64,000 nt of DNA, from assembly GCA_934339005.1 (NCBI GenBank), contig CAKRHR010000010.1:1-64000 (forward strand). The letters run 5' to 3'. The notes beneath the pieces were generated by a model that made no database searches, was not told the origin of the DNA, and saw only the letters and a program-made list of their open reading frames with translations. The stretch is from an uncultured Catenibacillus sp. (GTDB lineage: Bacteria > Bacillota > Clostridia > Lachnospirales > Lachnospiraceae). Positions 43,505-53,500 of the stretch are shown one piece after another (the stretch's first letter is position 1; the number at the start of each line of letters is the position of its first letter). The translations under genes were made by a program, and so were the position numbers.

Positions 43505-44332
43505 CTACTTTCGACCTCCTCTTTGACTGCGTGCAGCGCGTTCATCATCGTCTTCACGTCGTCTTAATCTGAAAATCACAAGAATCACACATACGATACC
43601 GGAAACCATCGCTACGATTGAAAATACAAGAATCGGGAACTGATCACCGGTCTTTGGTCTGGATGTATAAGTTCTTGGTTTATCTGTTGACGTTGTTGGT
43701 GTCTTTGTTGTTTCAGGTGTTTTACTCTCTGAAGTTTCCGGTGTTGTCTGGTCTGCAATCTCCACTGCAAAATTCATCATTAAATCTGCCAGTGTATTCT
43801 GGTAAGCATTACCCTGAGTTTCACCATCCAATGTAACTTTTAATGTGATTGAACTTGTCTGTCCGCTCTTTAACGTTTCAAGGAAGAACCAATCTTCCAG
43901 AGAATTTGTTGCCTGATTCAAACCCTGTTTGTTATCAACAGTTGTTTCACCACCGACAGTGTCACTGTCGAATAATGTCGTCTGCTTGCCCGAAGCATCT
44001 GTATAATATAACAGATAGCTGTAAGCACCACCCATGGCCTGAACATTTTTTGTATCCTCAAGGCTGTTTAAAACCTCATTTGTCATATACCAGTTTGTAG
44101 ATTCATTATAACGATTCTCAAGCTTTAAACTGATTGTCACTGAATCCCCAGGCTGCAGTTGATAAATCGCATCGTCGAACTCATTTTTACCAAATGTGCT
44201 AACCATCTTTTTATCTTCGCTGAAATAAACACTCCAGTTATCACCGCCCGTGAAATCTTCTGCAAAAGCAGTCATCGACATGCTAAGCGTCAACAACAGG
44301 GCCATGACACTATATATGATTTTCTTTTTCAT
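43505..44332 (-). CDS. Fibre-operon surface protein with RPKTG anchor
   Basis: 275 aa. Signal peptide (AFAEDF cleavage near 24), an Ig-like domain (about 30-190), Thr/Pro/Ser spacer with TPETSESKTPET repeats, then RPKTGDQ, a hydrophobic span and RLRRRE tail. A sorting signal of the PKTG kind. It has the low-Cys beta-sandwich make-up of TasA-like proteins but no SipW-type signal. Stop is 1 bp before the next start. GGAGGG precedes ATG. Confidence 0.75.
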   Translation of the reverse strand: MKKKIIYSVMALLLTLSMSMTAFAEDFTGGDNWSVYFSEDKKMVSTFGKNEFDDAIYQLQPGDSVTISLKLENRYNESTNWYMTNEVLNSLEDTKNVQAMGGAYSYLLYYTDASGKQTTLFDSDTVGGETTVDNKQGLNQATNSLEDWFFLETLKSGQTSSITLKVTLDGETQGNAYQNTLADLMMNFAVEIADQTTPETSESKTPETTKTPTTSTDKPRTYTSRPKTGDQFPILVFSIVAMVSGIVCVILVIFRLRRREDDDERAARSQRGGRK

Positions 44333-44344
44333 GTCTTATCCCTC

Positions 44345-45124
44345 CTATTGTATGCTGTAGCTGCCATTGCCACCGACACTCACATTCACGCCCCATGCAC
44401 TCTTGATTGCATCGGCTGCATTATGTGTCTGAACCGCATTGACTTCAGCCTTAACGACGAACTTCTTACCATCATAATCATACTTTGTTGTAATAACTGT
44501 ATAACCGTCCTTCACAGATACTGTTTCTTCTGTTACACGATTGTTGACTGCTGCATCAATCTTGATCGTATCTGTAAATGCCGGTGTGGATGCGCCTACA
44601 GGCACAATGTTTGTATAATATAATACAGTTCGTTCTGCAGATCCTGCGCTTTCATCGATCACCCAGCCATTGCCTGTTGTAAAATTTAAATCAATCAATG
44701 ATGGAGAAACTGTCACATCTTTGTTGCCATCTTCATCTTCCCAGTACTTTGTCACAATAACTCTTACATATTCATCAATTGAACCACTGTTTGTCACTGT
44801 CAGTACTTCCGGATAAGCCTTCCCGATCACAACATTTTCATCACCTGCTGAAGAAAGCATGGATGAAAGCAAATCACCTGTGGACTGATGCCACTGATTA
44901 TTTTTATCTGTATAATCATAATCTCTGTAGCTGACGATATTGCCATTCTCAACAAGTGAAACACCGATGTTCTGCACTTCCATATGCGCTGTGTAGTCTT
45001 CTGAGAAATATGTCAGTGCCGCTCTTGTACTGCCAATACCACTCACCAAAAGCAATCCTGCTGCCACTGCAGCCAATGCCATAGTACCTTTCATTTTACG
45101 AGATAATTTCTTCTTAGATTTCAT
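44345..45124 (-). CDS. TasA/camelysin-like protein with SipW-type signal peptide
   Basis: 259 aa. The signal peptide (LAAVAAGLLLVSGIGSTRAALTYFSE) ends in the ALTYFSE block that marks SipW-type substrates. The rest is a beta-sandwich of the TasA/CalY group (VTNSGSIDEYVRVIVTKYWED, IKIDAAVNNRV). TasA proteins build amyloid-like matrix fibres in Bacillus. Its ATG overlaps the previous stop by one base (TAATG). Confidence 0.85.
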   Translation of the reverse strand: MKSKKKLSRKMKGTMALAAVAAGLLLVSGIGSTRAALTYFSEDYTAHMEVQNIGVSLVENGNIVSYRDYDYTDKNNQWHQSTGDLLSSMLSSAGDENVVIGKAYPEVLTVTNSGSIDEYVRVIVTKYWEDEDGNKDVTVSPSLIDLNFTTGNGWVIDESAGSAERTVLYYTNIVPVGASTPAFTDTIKIDAAVNNRVTEETVSVKDGYTVITTKYDYDGKKFVVKAEVNAVQTHNAADAIKSAWGVNVSVGGNGSYSIQ

Positions 45125-45657
45125 TATTCGTCAGCCCCCTCTCCATTAACACCTTTAATGCCGGAGGTTGAATCCATTACCTGATTCCAATCCTGATAAG
45201 GATTGCCGTTTTCATCATACAGCACTTTTGTACATTCCTGAACAACAACAACGTTAAAACTGTCTTTAAATTCTTCTGGAATATTTTCAATCTTAATCAG
45301 CAATTCAGAAGTTGTTTCGCCCGGCTGAAGAATCTGGCTGTAATACCAGTAATCATCCTCACCCTGGCTCCATGCACCTGCTTCACCGGAATAACTTAAC
45401 GGGAACTGACTTCCTGAGAAAGCCTTCACACGCACATAACATTCTGTATCGCCAGTATTTTCAACCTGAACATGCTTTGTCCAGTTTGAAAACTCTTCTT
45501 TTGTTTTTGTAGTCGAACCGATTGAAACGGTATAACCGCCTTCCGCTTCCGCGTATGTTGTAAAATAAGCCATCGCACTGCCAACCGATAGACCGATGGT
45601 TAAACCAAGTGCGGCAGCGGCTAACCATGTTGACTTACGTTTAAAAAATTGCCTCAT
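45124..45657 (-). CDS. Small TasA/camelysin-like protein with SipW-type signal peptide
   Basis: 177 aa. Signal with LTIGLSVGSAMAYFTTYAEA: 'AYFT' after the hydrophobic core is the SipW-substrate mark. Beta-sandwich with ECYVRVKAFSGSQFPL and LLIKIENIPEEF, similar in pattern to the next gene product, so a pair of related fibre subunits (TasA and TapA-like roles). Start at MRQFFKRKS because AAGGAGGTGCG lies before it. Confidence 0.82.
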   Translation of the reverse strand: MRQFFKRKSTWLAAAALGLTIGLSVGSAMAYFTTYAEAEGGYTVSIGSTTKTKEEFSNWTKHVQVENTGDTECYVRVKAFSGSQFPLSYSGEAGAWSQGEDDYWYYSQILQPGETTSELLIKIENIPEEFKDSFNVVVVQECTKVLYDENGNPYQDWNQVMDSTSGIKGVNGEGADE

Positions 45658-45670
45658 TTTCCGCACCTCC

Positions 45671-46723
45671 TTAATTTGTCTGAACATCAGGAACAACTTC
45701 TATGCCCTGCTGTGTCCATGTCCAGTCATCAGCTTCTTCATCATACTCGAAATGATTTACAATACCATAAGATGGAACCAATTTGTCATTATAACTATTT
45801 GCGAAAGTAACTTCTGCAGTCACTGCTTTGCCGCTTTCTACAAGTTCCTTTGATGCGATAGTTGTTGTCTTTGTATTCGCATCACCGTTTGCCAGTTCAT
45901 AACTTGCGCCTGCATAAACTTCTGTTACAGTAACCTGTGCACCTGCAGGGATATCATCAATCTGAACAGACTGTGAACCACCTGTGTTTGCATTAAATGT
46001 TAATGCTACTGTGTTTGAGTATACAGAAGTTTCAACGCCCTGTGCATCCGTCTTTGTCGCTTCCACCTGGAATACGAACATCGCATCTGAAAGACTCTGA
46101 TTAAACTCTGTCAGATTCTTCTGAATAACCAGACTGCCCGTTAATACAGTCTGTTCAGGCTTTAATGCAGCTTCCACATCGTAAACCCAATCATCATTAC
46201 CTGTTGAAGCATAATAGTTATTTGGTAAACTAATCAACGATGGTGCAAAACTGTATTCATTAATAGCACCCTCGCCAATTACTGTTTCAGGTACGATCAG
46301 ATACAATCCTGTTGAAAGACTGTCAACTGTCGCAGTACCATTTAACAGTGTCATTTCACTGTCTGCGGTTTTACCATCTGCAAGTGCTGCCGCATCTTCT
46401 GCTGTGTCTTTCCATTGTTCATCAATCACAGCTTTATCTGCTGTCTGGTCAGGAAGTGTCAGGCCCGTAAAATCCGATGTCAGTGTATAATTACCGGATA
46501 CATCTACTGTAGCCACTTTATAAAGTTCTACCGGAATTTCCACAGCCTTTAAATCTGTATAATCACTTCCGTCTGTCAATGTCAATGAACAAGTTCTTCC
46601 TGTAGATTCTGTGGTTTCTATTCCAAGCGCTGCATTCGTTGATGGGAGTGACAGCAATGGAAGTACTAACGCACAGCTTAAAATTGCCATACAACCTTTT
46701 TTAGTTTTATTTATACCTTTCAC
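45671..46723 (-). CDS. FctA-like ancillary pilin without wall anchor
   Basis: 350 aa from GTG (GGAGG 7 nt upstream; GTG overlaps the sortase stop). Signal peptide (ends near TNAALG), N-terminal domain of about 30-190 with a YLIVPE strand typical of pilins, then a Spy0128/SpaA-like domain (FVFQVEATKTDAQG..., VTVTEVYAGASYEL) with the Lys/Asn pair for an isopeptide bond. It ends in VVPDVQTN with no LPXTG, span or basic tail. It may be the pilus base or a secreted minor subunit, held by other means. Confidence 0.75.
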   Translation of the reverse strand: MKGINKTKKGCMAILSCALVLPLLSLPSTNAALGIETTESTGRTCSLTLTDGSDYTDLKAVEIPVELYKVATVDVSGNYTLTSDFTGLTLPDQTADKAVIDEQWKDTAEDAAALADGKTADSEMTLLNGTATVDSLSTGLYLIVPETVIGEGAINEYSFAPSLISLPNNYYASTGNDDWVYDVEAALKPEQTVLTGSLVIQKNLTEFNQSLSDAMFVFQVEATKTDAQGVETSVYSNTVALTFNANTGGSQSVQIDDIPAGAQVTVTEVYAGASYELANGDANTKTTTIASKELVESGKAVTAEVTFANSYNDKLVPSYGIVNHFEYDEEADDWTWTQQGIEVVPDVQTN

Positions 46724-47697
46724 TTTTCATCCTCCCTGGAGTCCTTCTCATCCGCTCTCCTGCGCGGTCTGAATAAATATTTTAATATTAATATAATCAA
46801 AATGGTAACTGCAAGACCAAGAATCAGATACAACATATAATAATTCTGAATTGCTCTGACCATGGAATCCACTGCTGTTTCTGCTTCCATATCTTCAGTA
46901 TACGGCACTCTGTGACCTCTGACAAGAAGTCTGTGAGAATTAACACCGTATGGTGTACATGTAAACAGTGTAACCAAATCCTGGTCTTCTTCTATCTGAA
47001 GCGCTTTTTCAAGCGTTTCACGATCATCTTTATCCACCATCGGAAGAATCTGGTCTACTTGGTATGCCATCGTTTCATCCAAAACATGCAGATAAAACAT
47101 ATCTCCGATTTCCAACTGGTCGATATCTGTAAATAATCTGGCACTTGGCAGTCCTCTGTGTGCAGCTAAAATGCAATGGCTGCCTGTTTCACCAATCGGC
47201 AGGCCCGAACCATTCAGATGTCCGACTCCTGTCTGAAGTACTGTATCACCTGTACCGTGATAAATAGCAAGCTTGATATTAATCTTCGGGATGGAAATGT
47301 ATCCCATCACACCATCGCCACCGACATTTAAAATCTTCCAGTACTCAGTATTGACAAGGTCTTCTTCATCCACATCAAATGCATCACTGTAAACATTGTT
47401 TGTCATCGTTGCATTGAAATTCCTGGCTTCCTGCCATACTTTATCAAAATCCTCCGGTGTCATTTCTTCGACCGCAGTGCTGTAATTCGTAATTAATTTT
47501 TGCTGACGATAGGTATTCCACTGGTTTGATATCGTCGGATAAAGAAGAATACTTAACCCAATTAAAAATATCAGCCCAAATATGATACCGGAAACCAACC
47601 CGCCTTTTTTCTTCTTTGTCTTTTCTGTTTTTACTGTTTCCTCTGTTTTAGCTTCATTTTCTGTCTTTACTTCTCTGTCTGTCTTGTTTTCTGCCAT
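46720..47697 (-). CDS. Class C sortase, second copy
   Basis: 325 aa. Pilus polymerase. A cytosolic Lys/Glu-rich start (about 1-35) precedes the N-terminal span. The sortase fold has His in LAAHRGLPS, Cys in LFTCTPYG and Arg in HRLLVRGHRV; a C-terminal span and a basic tail (KYLFRPRRRADEK) mark class C. No DP(W/F) lid motif is seen. Start at MAENKTDRE chosen by AGGGAA; gap to the first sortase is 4 bp. Confidence 0.92.
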   Translation of the reverse strand: MAENKTDREVKTENEAKTEETVKTEKTKKKKGGLVSGIIFGLIFLIGLSILLYPTISNQWNTYRQQKLITNYSTAVEEMTPEDFDKVWQEARNFNATMTNNVYSDAFDVDEEDLVNTEYWKILNVGGDGVMGYISIPKINIKLAIYHGTGDTVLQTGVGHLNGSGLPIGETGSHCILAAHRGLPSARLFTDIDQLEIGDMFYLHVLDETMAYQVDQILPMVDKDDRETLEKALQIEEDQDLVTLFTCTPYGVNSHRLLVRGHRVPYTEDMEAETAVDSMVRAIQNYYMLYLILGLAVTILIILILKYLFRPRRRADEKDSREDEK

Positions 47698-47701
47698 CGG
47701 T

Positions 47702-48691
47702 TTATTCCCTGCCTTCTTCTTTATTTTCAGAATTTGAACCATCTGACAGCTCAGTCTCTTTTTCTATATGATTTTCTGATTCATCATTTATCTGTTCTGA
47801 AACTTCTTCAGTTGAACTTGCTTCGGCTTCATTTTGAGCGATTTTCTTATCATGCTTTTTCTGCAAAACAAAGAAAATAATGATAAATAATGCTGTAATC
47901 GCAAGACCGATGATAACCCACATCAAATAATTTGTATGTATACTCACACTCGCTGTTCCTTCTTCCGCAGCAACAATCTCAGGTTCATAAGGAACTCTGT
48001 GGCCACGAACAAGAAGTCTGTGGGAATTGACACCATATGGTGTACATGTCAACAATGTGACTAAATCCTGACCTTCCTCAACAGCCAACGCTTCAGTATC
48101 TTCCGGTTCAACTGTTAAAATCTGGTCAACCTCATATGCCAGTGTGTCATTTAAGATGTGAAGCAGGAAATGGTCGCCAACTTCCATCTGGTCAAGGTCT
48201 GTGAATAATGATGCACTCGGCAGACCACGGTGTGCAGAAATAACTGAGTGTGTATTCTCGCCACCGACAGGAAGTGAACTTCCTACCAGATGACCTGCTG
48301 CCTTTTCAAGCACTGTTGTTTCTGTCGTATGATAAATAGGAATTGTGATGTTAATCTTTGGAATCTCCACAGTTCCCATCATACCATCACCGGTAATATT
48401 CAGGCAAGACATATATACTTCATCGACATCTTCCGCTGCATCTGCGATTGCAAAAGAATCGGGCAGAATACTTGGATATAAAGCATTGTTGTAATCGTGT
48501 GCTTTTTCCCATTCTGCATCATAATCGATACCACCGTCATTCTCCAGATTCGATACAGCTTCGGTATAATTTGTCATCAATTGCTTCTGCCTGTAATTGT
48601 TCCATTTGTTTGAAACTAACGGGTACAACAGCAGGGACAAACCGGCAATGAACAATATAATAATTGGAATTATTTTCTTTAACTTTTTCAT
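47702..48691 (-). CDS. Class C sortase, first copy
   Basis: 329 aa. N-terminal span (5-25), sortase core with ISAHRGLPS, LLTCTPYGVNSHRLLVRG, C-terminal span (about 250-275) and a long acidic/Lys tail. Same class as the next gene with about half the residues alike, so one may polymerise the major pilin and the other attach the tip or base. AAGGAG precedes ATG. Separated from the pilin gene by 173 bp with a hairpin. Confidence 0.93.
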   Translation of the reverse strand: MKKLKKIIPIIILFIAGLSLLLYPLVSNKWNNYRQKQLMTNYTEAVSNLENDGGIDYDAEWEKAHDYNNALYPSILPDSFAIADAAEDVDEVYMSCLNITGDGMMGTVEIPKINITIPIYHTTETTVLEKAAGHLVGSSLPVGGENTHSVISAHRGLPSASLFTDLDQMEVGDHFLLHILNDTLAYEVDQILTVEPEDTEALAVEEGQDLVTLLTCTPYGVNSHRLLVRGHRVPYEPEIVAAEEGTASVSIHTNYLMWVIIGLAITALFIIIFFVLQKKHDKKIAQNEAEASSTEEVSEQINDESENHIEKETELSDGSNSENKEEGRE

Positions 48692-48755
48692 CCGGGCTCT
48701 CCTTATTGTTGTACTGAATTTTTGTAATTTGAATTTTATTTAACCCGGAGTTACC

Positions 48756-48776
48756 GGCACTCCTTAACGGAGTGCC
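48756..48776. other. GC-rich stem-loop between major pilin and sortase genes
   Basis: GGCACTCC-n5-GGAGTGCC, nested in CCGG...CCGG. No T-run in the minus direction, so more likely an mRNA processing or stability hairpin, or a leaky attenuator, that sets pilin well above sortase. Confidence 0.55.
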
Positions 48777-48864
48777 TTTTCCGGATAACTTCAAACTTTC
48801 ATTATTACTACTTAAAACTTAAATTTACTGAATCTTTCCGAACATTTTATATTCGGGAGCTTAA

Positions 48865-50412
48865 TTAGGCTCTTTTTTTGCGGCTGGCGAAGAAAAGACC
48901 TGCTGCAACGATCATGATTACACAACCTGCGATTGTGAAGATTGTTGTACCGATACCACCTGTTGATGGAAGAGATGAAATACTAGTATTGGCAATTTCT
49001 GTAACTGTTGTTGTATTTGTTGTTACTGTTACTTCACCAGTTGTTTCATAACTTACTTCATAAACAGATTTAGCTTCACCGTCAATCGTAATTTCCAGTT
49101 TTGTCAGTTTATTATTCTCGCCATATGTTGGTGTAATCTCAACTGTATGCGGTGTAGGATCTAATGTAAATCCGTCCGGAGCAACTGTTTCGACCAAAGT
49201 ATATGTGCCTGCATCAAGACCTGTAAATGTCAATCCACCATCAAGACCTGTTGTAGCTGTATATTCATCAGCTGTATCATTGTTTGTTAATTTAAATGTT
49301 GCACCTGATTTTACTTCGATTGCACCATCTGGAATGATGTCACTTTCTTCAGTCTTTGTACTGATAATGTTACCTTCACTGTCAACTTTAATAATCTGGT
49401 TTACTTTCTGATTGAAATTCTGAATAGTTGCTGATAATGCTGCACCGATAGCGAATGTGTATGTATATGTTTCGCTCTCAGTTTCCTTTGTCGTACCATT
49501 AGGATTGTTTGTATACTCTAATGTTGCTGTATTTGTATTAGGGTCAAAGTTTAATTCTGCATTTTCATTTACTGTAGCTGTATAATCAATTGTGATTGCT
49601 TCGCCGCCATGAGCTAATGCATAATCACTGTTAACTACAAATTCAAATCCGTTAGCTGATGGTGTTAATGTACCCATCTCAGCATTAACTGCTGCACCAT
49701 TAATCTTAATTGAGTCTACATTCAATGTTAAACCTGCGCTTAATGTATCAGTGATTTTTACAGTTACTTCATCATACTGTTTGCTGTATGATGGGATTGC
49801 TGTTGTAATCTGATATGTTACTGTATCACCAATAGCTACGTCATTACGTTTTTCAGCTTCGCCACCAACAATCTTCTTGTCAATTGAAGGTTTTGTTGAT
49901 TTTGCATATGCATTAACTGTTTCTAATGTCCAGTTTGAATTTGCATATACAGGATCAGATTTCATTGTGTTATCACTACCGTTTTCTGAATAATATACAC
50001 CAACAAGCATTGGGTTATAAACTTCTTCTACAGTACCACTAACAACAACTACCCAGTAACCTGCATTTAATTCTGCTGTAAACTCTGTTCCTGTTCCTGT
50101 CATTGTTTGAGAAGGAAGGGAATCAAGAAGATCTGCATCTTTAGCAATTGCAGTAACTTCATCAGAAGTTGGTGCAAGAACATTTGCAAGTGTAACACCT
50201 GTAACTGCTTCATATCCTGTAAAACCATTGTCATATTTAGCTTTTGTAATCTGATAAGCTTTAACTGTTGCGCCTGCTTCAACATTTTTTACTGTTGCTG
50301 TTGCTTTATCACTTGCACTAGGTGTAGTGCCTGCTGCAAATGTTGTGATGCTCATGCCAAGCACCATAGCGAGTGATAAAATCACTGCAAATAATTTCTT
50401 TAAATTCTTCAT
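48865..50412 (-). CDS. SpaA-type major pilin with LPSTG anchor
   Basis: 515 aa. Signal peptide (1-26), N-terminal pilin domain (27-170), a pilin-motif-like stretch NWTLETVNAYAKSTKPS with the Lys that sortase would join (near residue 165), a second isopeptide domain (about 170-330), a third SpaA-like domain with E-box YTLVETVAPDGF (near 415), then LPSTGG, span and SRKKRA. Classical major subunit of a sortase-built pilus. AAAGGAG before ATG, hairpins on both sides. Confidence 0.93.
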   Translation of the reverse strand: MKNLKKLFAVILSLAMVLGMSITTFAAGTTPSASDKATATVKNVEAGATVKAYQITKAKYDNGFTGYEAVTGVTLANVLAPTSDEVTAIAKDADLLDSLPSQTMTGTGTEFTAELNAGYWVVVVSGTVEEVYNPMLVGVYYSENGSDNTMKSDPVYANSNWTLETVNAYAKSTKPSIDKKIVGGEAEKRNDVAIGDTVTYQITTAIPSYSKQYDEVTVKITDTLSAGLTLNVDSIKINGAAVNAEMGTLTPSANGFEFVVNSDYALAHGGEAITIDYTATVNENAELNFDPNTNTATLEYTNNPNGTTKETESETYTYTFAIGAALSATIQNFNQKVNQIIKVDSEGNIISTKTEESDIIPDGAIEVKSGATFKLTNNDTADEYTATTGLDGGLTFTGLDAGTYTLVETVAPDGFTLDPTPHTVEITPTYGENNKLTKLEITIDGEAKSVYEVSYETTGEVTVTTNTTTVTEIANTSISSLPSTGGIGTTIFTIAGCVIMIVAAGLFFASRKKRA

Positions 50413-50466
50413 AACTTTTTCTCCTTTTCTTTTATAATAATGAAAGATTTAAGGGCTGCTATATCC

Positions 50467-50489
50467 CCGGCAGGCTGTTTACCTGCCGG
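50467..50489. other. GC-rich stem-loop between tip and major pilin genes
   Basis: CCGGCAGG-n7-CCTGCCGG. On the plus strand it is followed by TTCTCTTTTT; on the minus (coding) direction no T-run follows, so processing or attenuation is likely. Confidence 0.55.
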
Positions 50490-50540
50490 TTCTCTTTTTA
50501 TCTGTGCGGTTTTTGGGGTTGCCGCTTTTGTGAAAACATC

Positions 50541-53500
50541 TTATTTTTCAGGCACCCCCTTAGACCATTTTTTTATATACATCAGCGCTGCTGCTAACAT
50601 AAGCAGGATACCGCCTACCATATACCAGTAGATACCTAAACCACCTGTTGATGGAAGTTCATAGATGACTTCATTTTGTACTGTAATGACATATACATTA
50701 TGATCATCTTTTGCACATGTTACTTTACCTTCCGGTCCTGAAACTGTAACTTTATTATCGCCATTTGAACCAACAGTGATTGTAATGCTGTCTGCAAGTT
50801 TAATGTATCCTGACGGTGCCTTAATTTCAGTTAATGTATATGTGCCTGCATTAATGATTCCTTCAAGAACCAAGCCATTTTTACCTGAAATATAAGAACC
50901 ACTTTCTGTTGCAGTTGTACCAACTGTCACTGTATTGTTATTGCTGTCTACTAATGTAAATTCAGCACCTTCAAGCAGAAGGCTCGTATCTGTGCCGGCT
51001 TTTATGATTCTGATTGTTTCAGAAGATTTTGTATTTGTAATAGTTACTGATTTTCCAGAACCGTCTGTCGTATAAGATACTTTATAACTGATATTATCAA
51101 ATGTTGTAACATCATTTTCGTTTGCAATAGAGTACTTTTTACCTTCGTAAGTAATACTGCCGTTTGCATCCAGCTTCAATTCTCTGATTGCATAATCTGA
51201 TGCGTTACGAACAATGAATGCACCACTGAAGTTATTACTGTCAGCTAATTTGATAATCTTACCTGCCACAGGTGTTTCGGTAATAACATCGTTACCTTCA
51301 GCATCTTTTTCTGTTGATAACTTCACAAGCTGTGCAAGAACAACATTCTTAGATACACTTGTACCGCCAAGTTCTGCCCAGTCTTTTTCAACTTTAATCT
51401 GATCTACACTTACCTGAATCACAGGATCAAGATAATCTTCTGTTTTAGCTGTTCCCTTCCAGGTATATTCAACTTTTGCGTTTGCATTTGATTTAAAACC
51501 AAACTTACCGGAAGAAATTGCACCACCTGTTAAATTCGAACCATTCGTTGCGTAATAACCAAATTCACTATCCTTCGTAGCGGATGTATCTGTCGGTGTG
51601 CTACCTACAATCGGTGCTCCCTGGGCTGTCTTATAACCACCATTATTGATATAATCGTCATAAGCTTTGTCTGTTGCTTTTACCTTTGTAATGCTGATGT
51701 AATAATAATAGTTTTCTTCCAGCTTGTAATTGTCTACAAAATCAAGTACTGCTGTTTTTGTTTTATCATCGTAACTTACATCTGCAATTTTCTGACCATT
51801 TAAAGTAACTGTACCACCGGTCAAATCAAATATTTGATCGTATTTGTCTGTATATGTTGAAGTTCCGGATCTTTCAGCAATCTTAACATGCAACTTACTA
51901 TTTTCTGTTACTTCCACATATTCACTTAACTGGTCTGTAATCTTTACATTGGAGCAGGCAAATGTTAATGTTTCACCGGCAATCTGTTTAAATTTGTCAG
52001 TTAACTCGTCTGAAGATGAAAGATTCCATGCATCTTTTGTGGATGCATTAACTTTATCTTTAATATCAGTAAGGATCTGTAAACCTGTAGTGTTTCTGAA
52101 TTTTCCTACATATCCATCCCAACCCCAATAAGTATCATCCGCATACACTCTAATTGTATTCTTAAGACCAATGCCAACCGCATAAAATTCATTACAGTTA
52201 ATATATGATGCAGAAATATTTCCAGCTTTTACTGTTGACTCTATAGCTACAGAACCAAGTCCGGACGGTCCGGTACCATAATATGTCGGTTCACCATCCG
52301 TAAGGAAGATGACAATTTTCTTAGCTCCTCTTTCGGCAGTTCCTATAGCCGTCGCTGCATTTGCAAGTCCGCGATCATAATTTGTACCGCCACCTGCACT
52401 AAGAGATTTGACATAACTGTTATAAAGTGTATTACCATCCACCCAATTAGGTGTATTGATTGAAGATCCACTTGCAAAAGTTACCAGTTTATATTTGGTT
52501 TCAACAGTGTCACTCTTGTCATCAAATGCATCTACAAGCGCCTTAATAGAAGCTTTAGCACTTTGAAGTTTTGTTTTTTTGCCATCTTTATCGTCCATAC
52601 TTCCTGAAGTATCAACAACAAGGACGATGTCTACTTTCGCTTTGTTTGTCTGTGTACCGATTGAACCGGTTGCATTTAATGTGATGTCGTATGTACCATC
52701 AGCATTTTTCTTGATATATTTTTCATGTGACAACTTACTTTCAGCATCATCACCGGAACCACCGCCGCCGCCATTTTGTTCAGTATAGATATTTTCAAAT
52801 CTAACTGTCTTTGACTGACCTACTCTGAGATTCATCTCTCCGGCTATTGTTGCATCCAATACGACTGTACCATCAATATATAATGCTGTATTTCTGTTAT
52901 AACCAACGACCTCAAGTGATTTTCCATCGGATGCTTCTTCCTTAACTTCCAATGTACCACATTCACTTTGTGGTATAGAGATCACTTTTGTTCCTGTATA
53001 AGTATCATTAGCCCATGACCAGGTCATATCGCTATATGTTAACTCATGTTCGCCAACCTTAAATTTAAGTCCCTCAGCCAATGTTTTTGCGTGTTCAAAA
53101 TCAAGTCCGCTAATTGTCTTTTCAACAGTCACACTTGCTGTACCTTCAACCGGTGTCAGCTTATCTCTCGTGAACTTGATATCATCGAGGAAGTTACCAA
53201 CTGTATTATTACCTGATGCAGTATTACCTGCCACAAAGAAAAATCTAGTAGAGTACTGACCATCAGAATTTACTTTGTAAGCGCCCTGATGATATGTCCA
53301 CATCTGGTCATTGTCTGTATAACTTACAACTGTCGCACCAGGATAACTACTCTGATTATTGATAATCTCCTGAACTTTTGCCTGAGTTGTCACATTGTTA
53401 TCAACTGCCATCTGCGTCGACATGATAACTACATACATTGTATCATTTTCTTCTGTAGCATCCTTCTTACTGCCTCTCGCTCTGTGTGCCAGCTGATAAT

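Noticed and set aside
44159..44623. 154-codon plus-strand frame in the fibre operon
   Set aside because: Overlaps two well-supported minus-strand genes; composition rich in Cys/Ile/His as expected for antisense.
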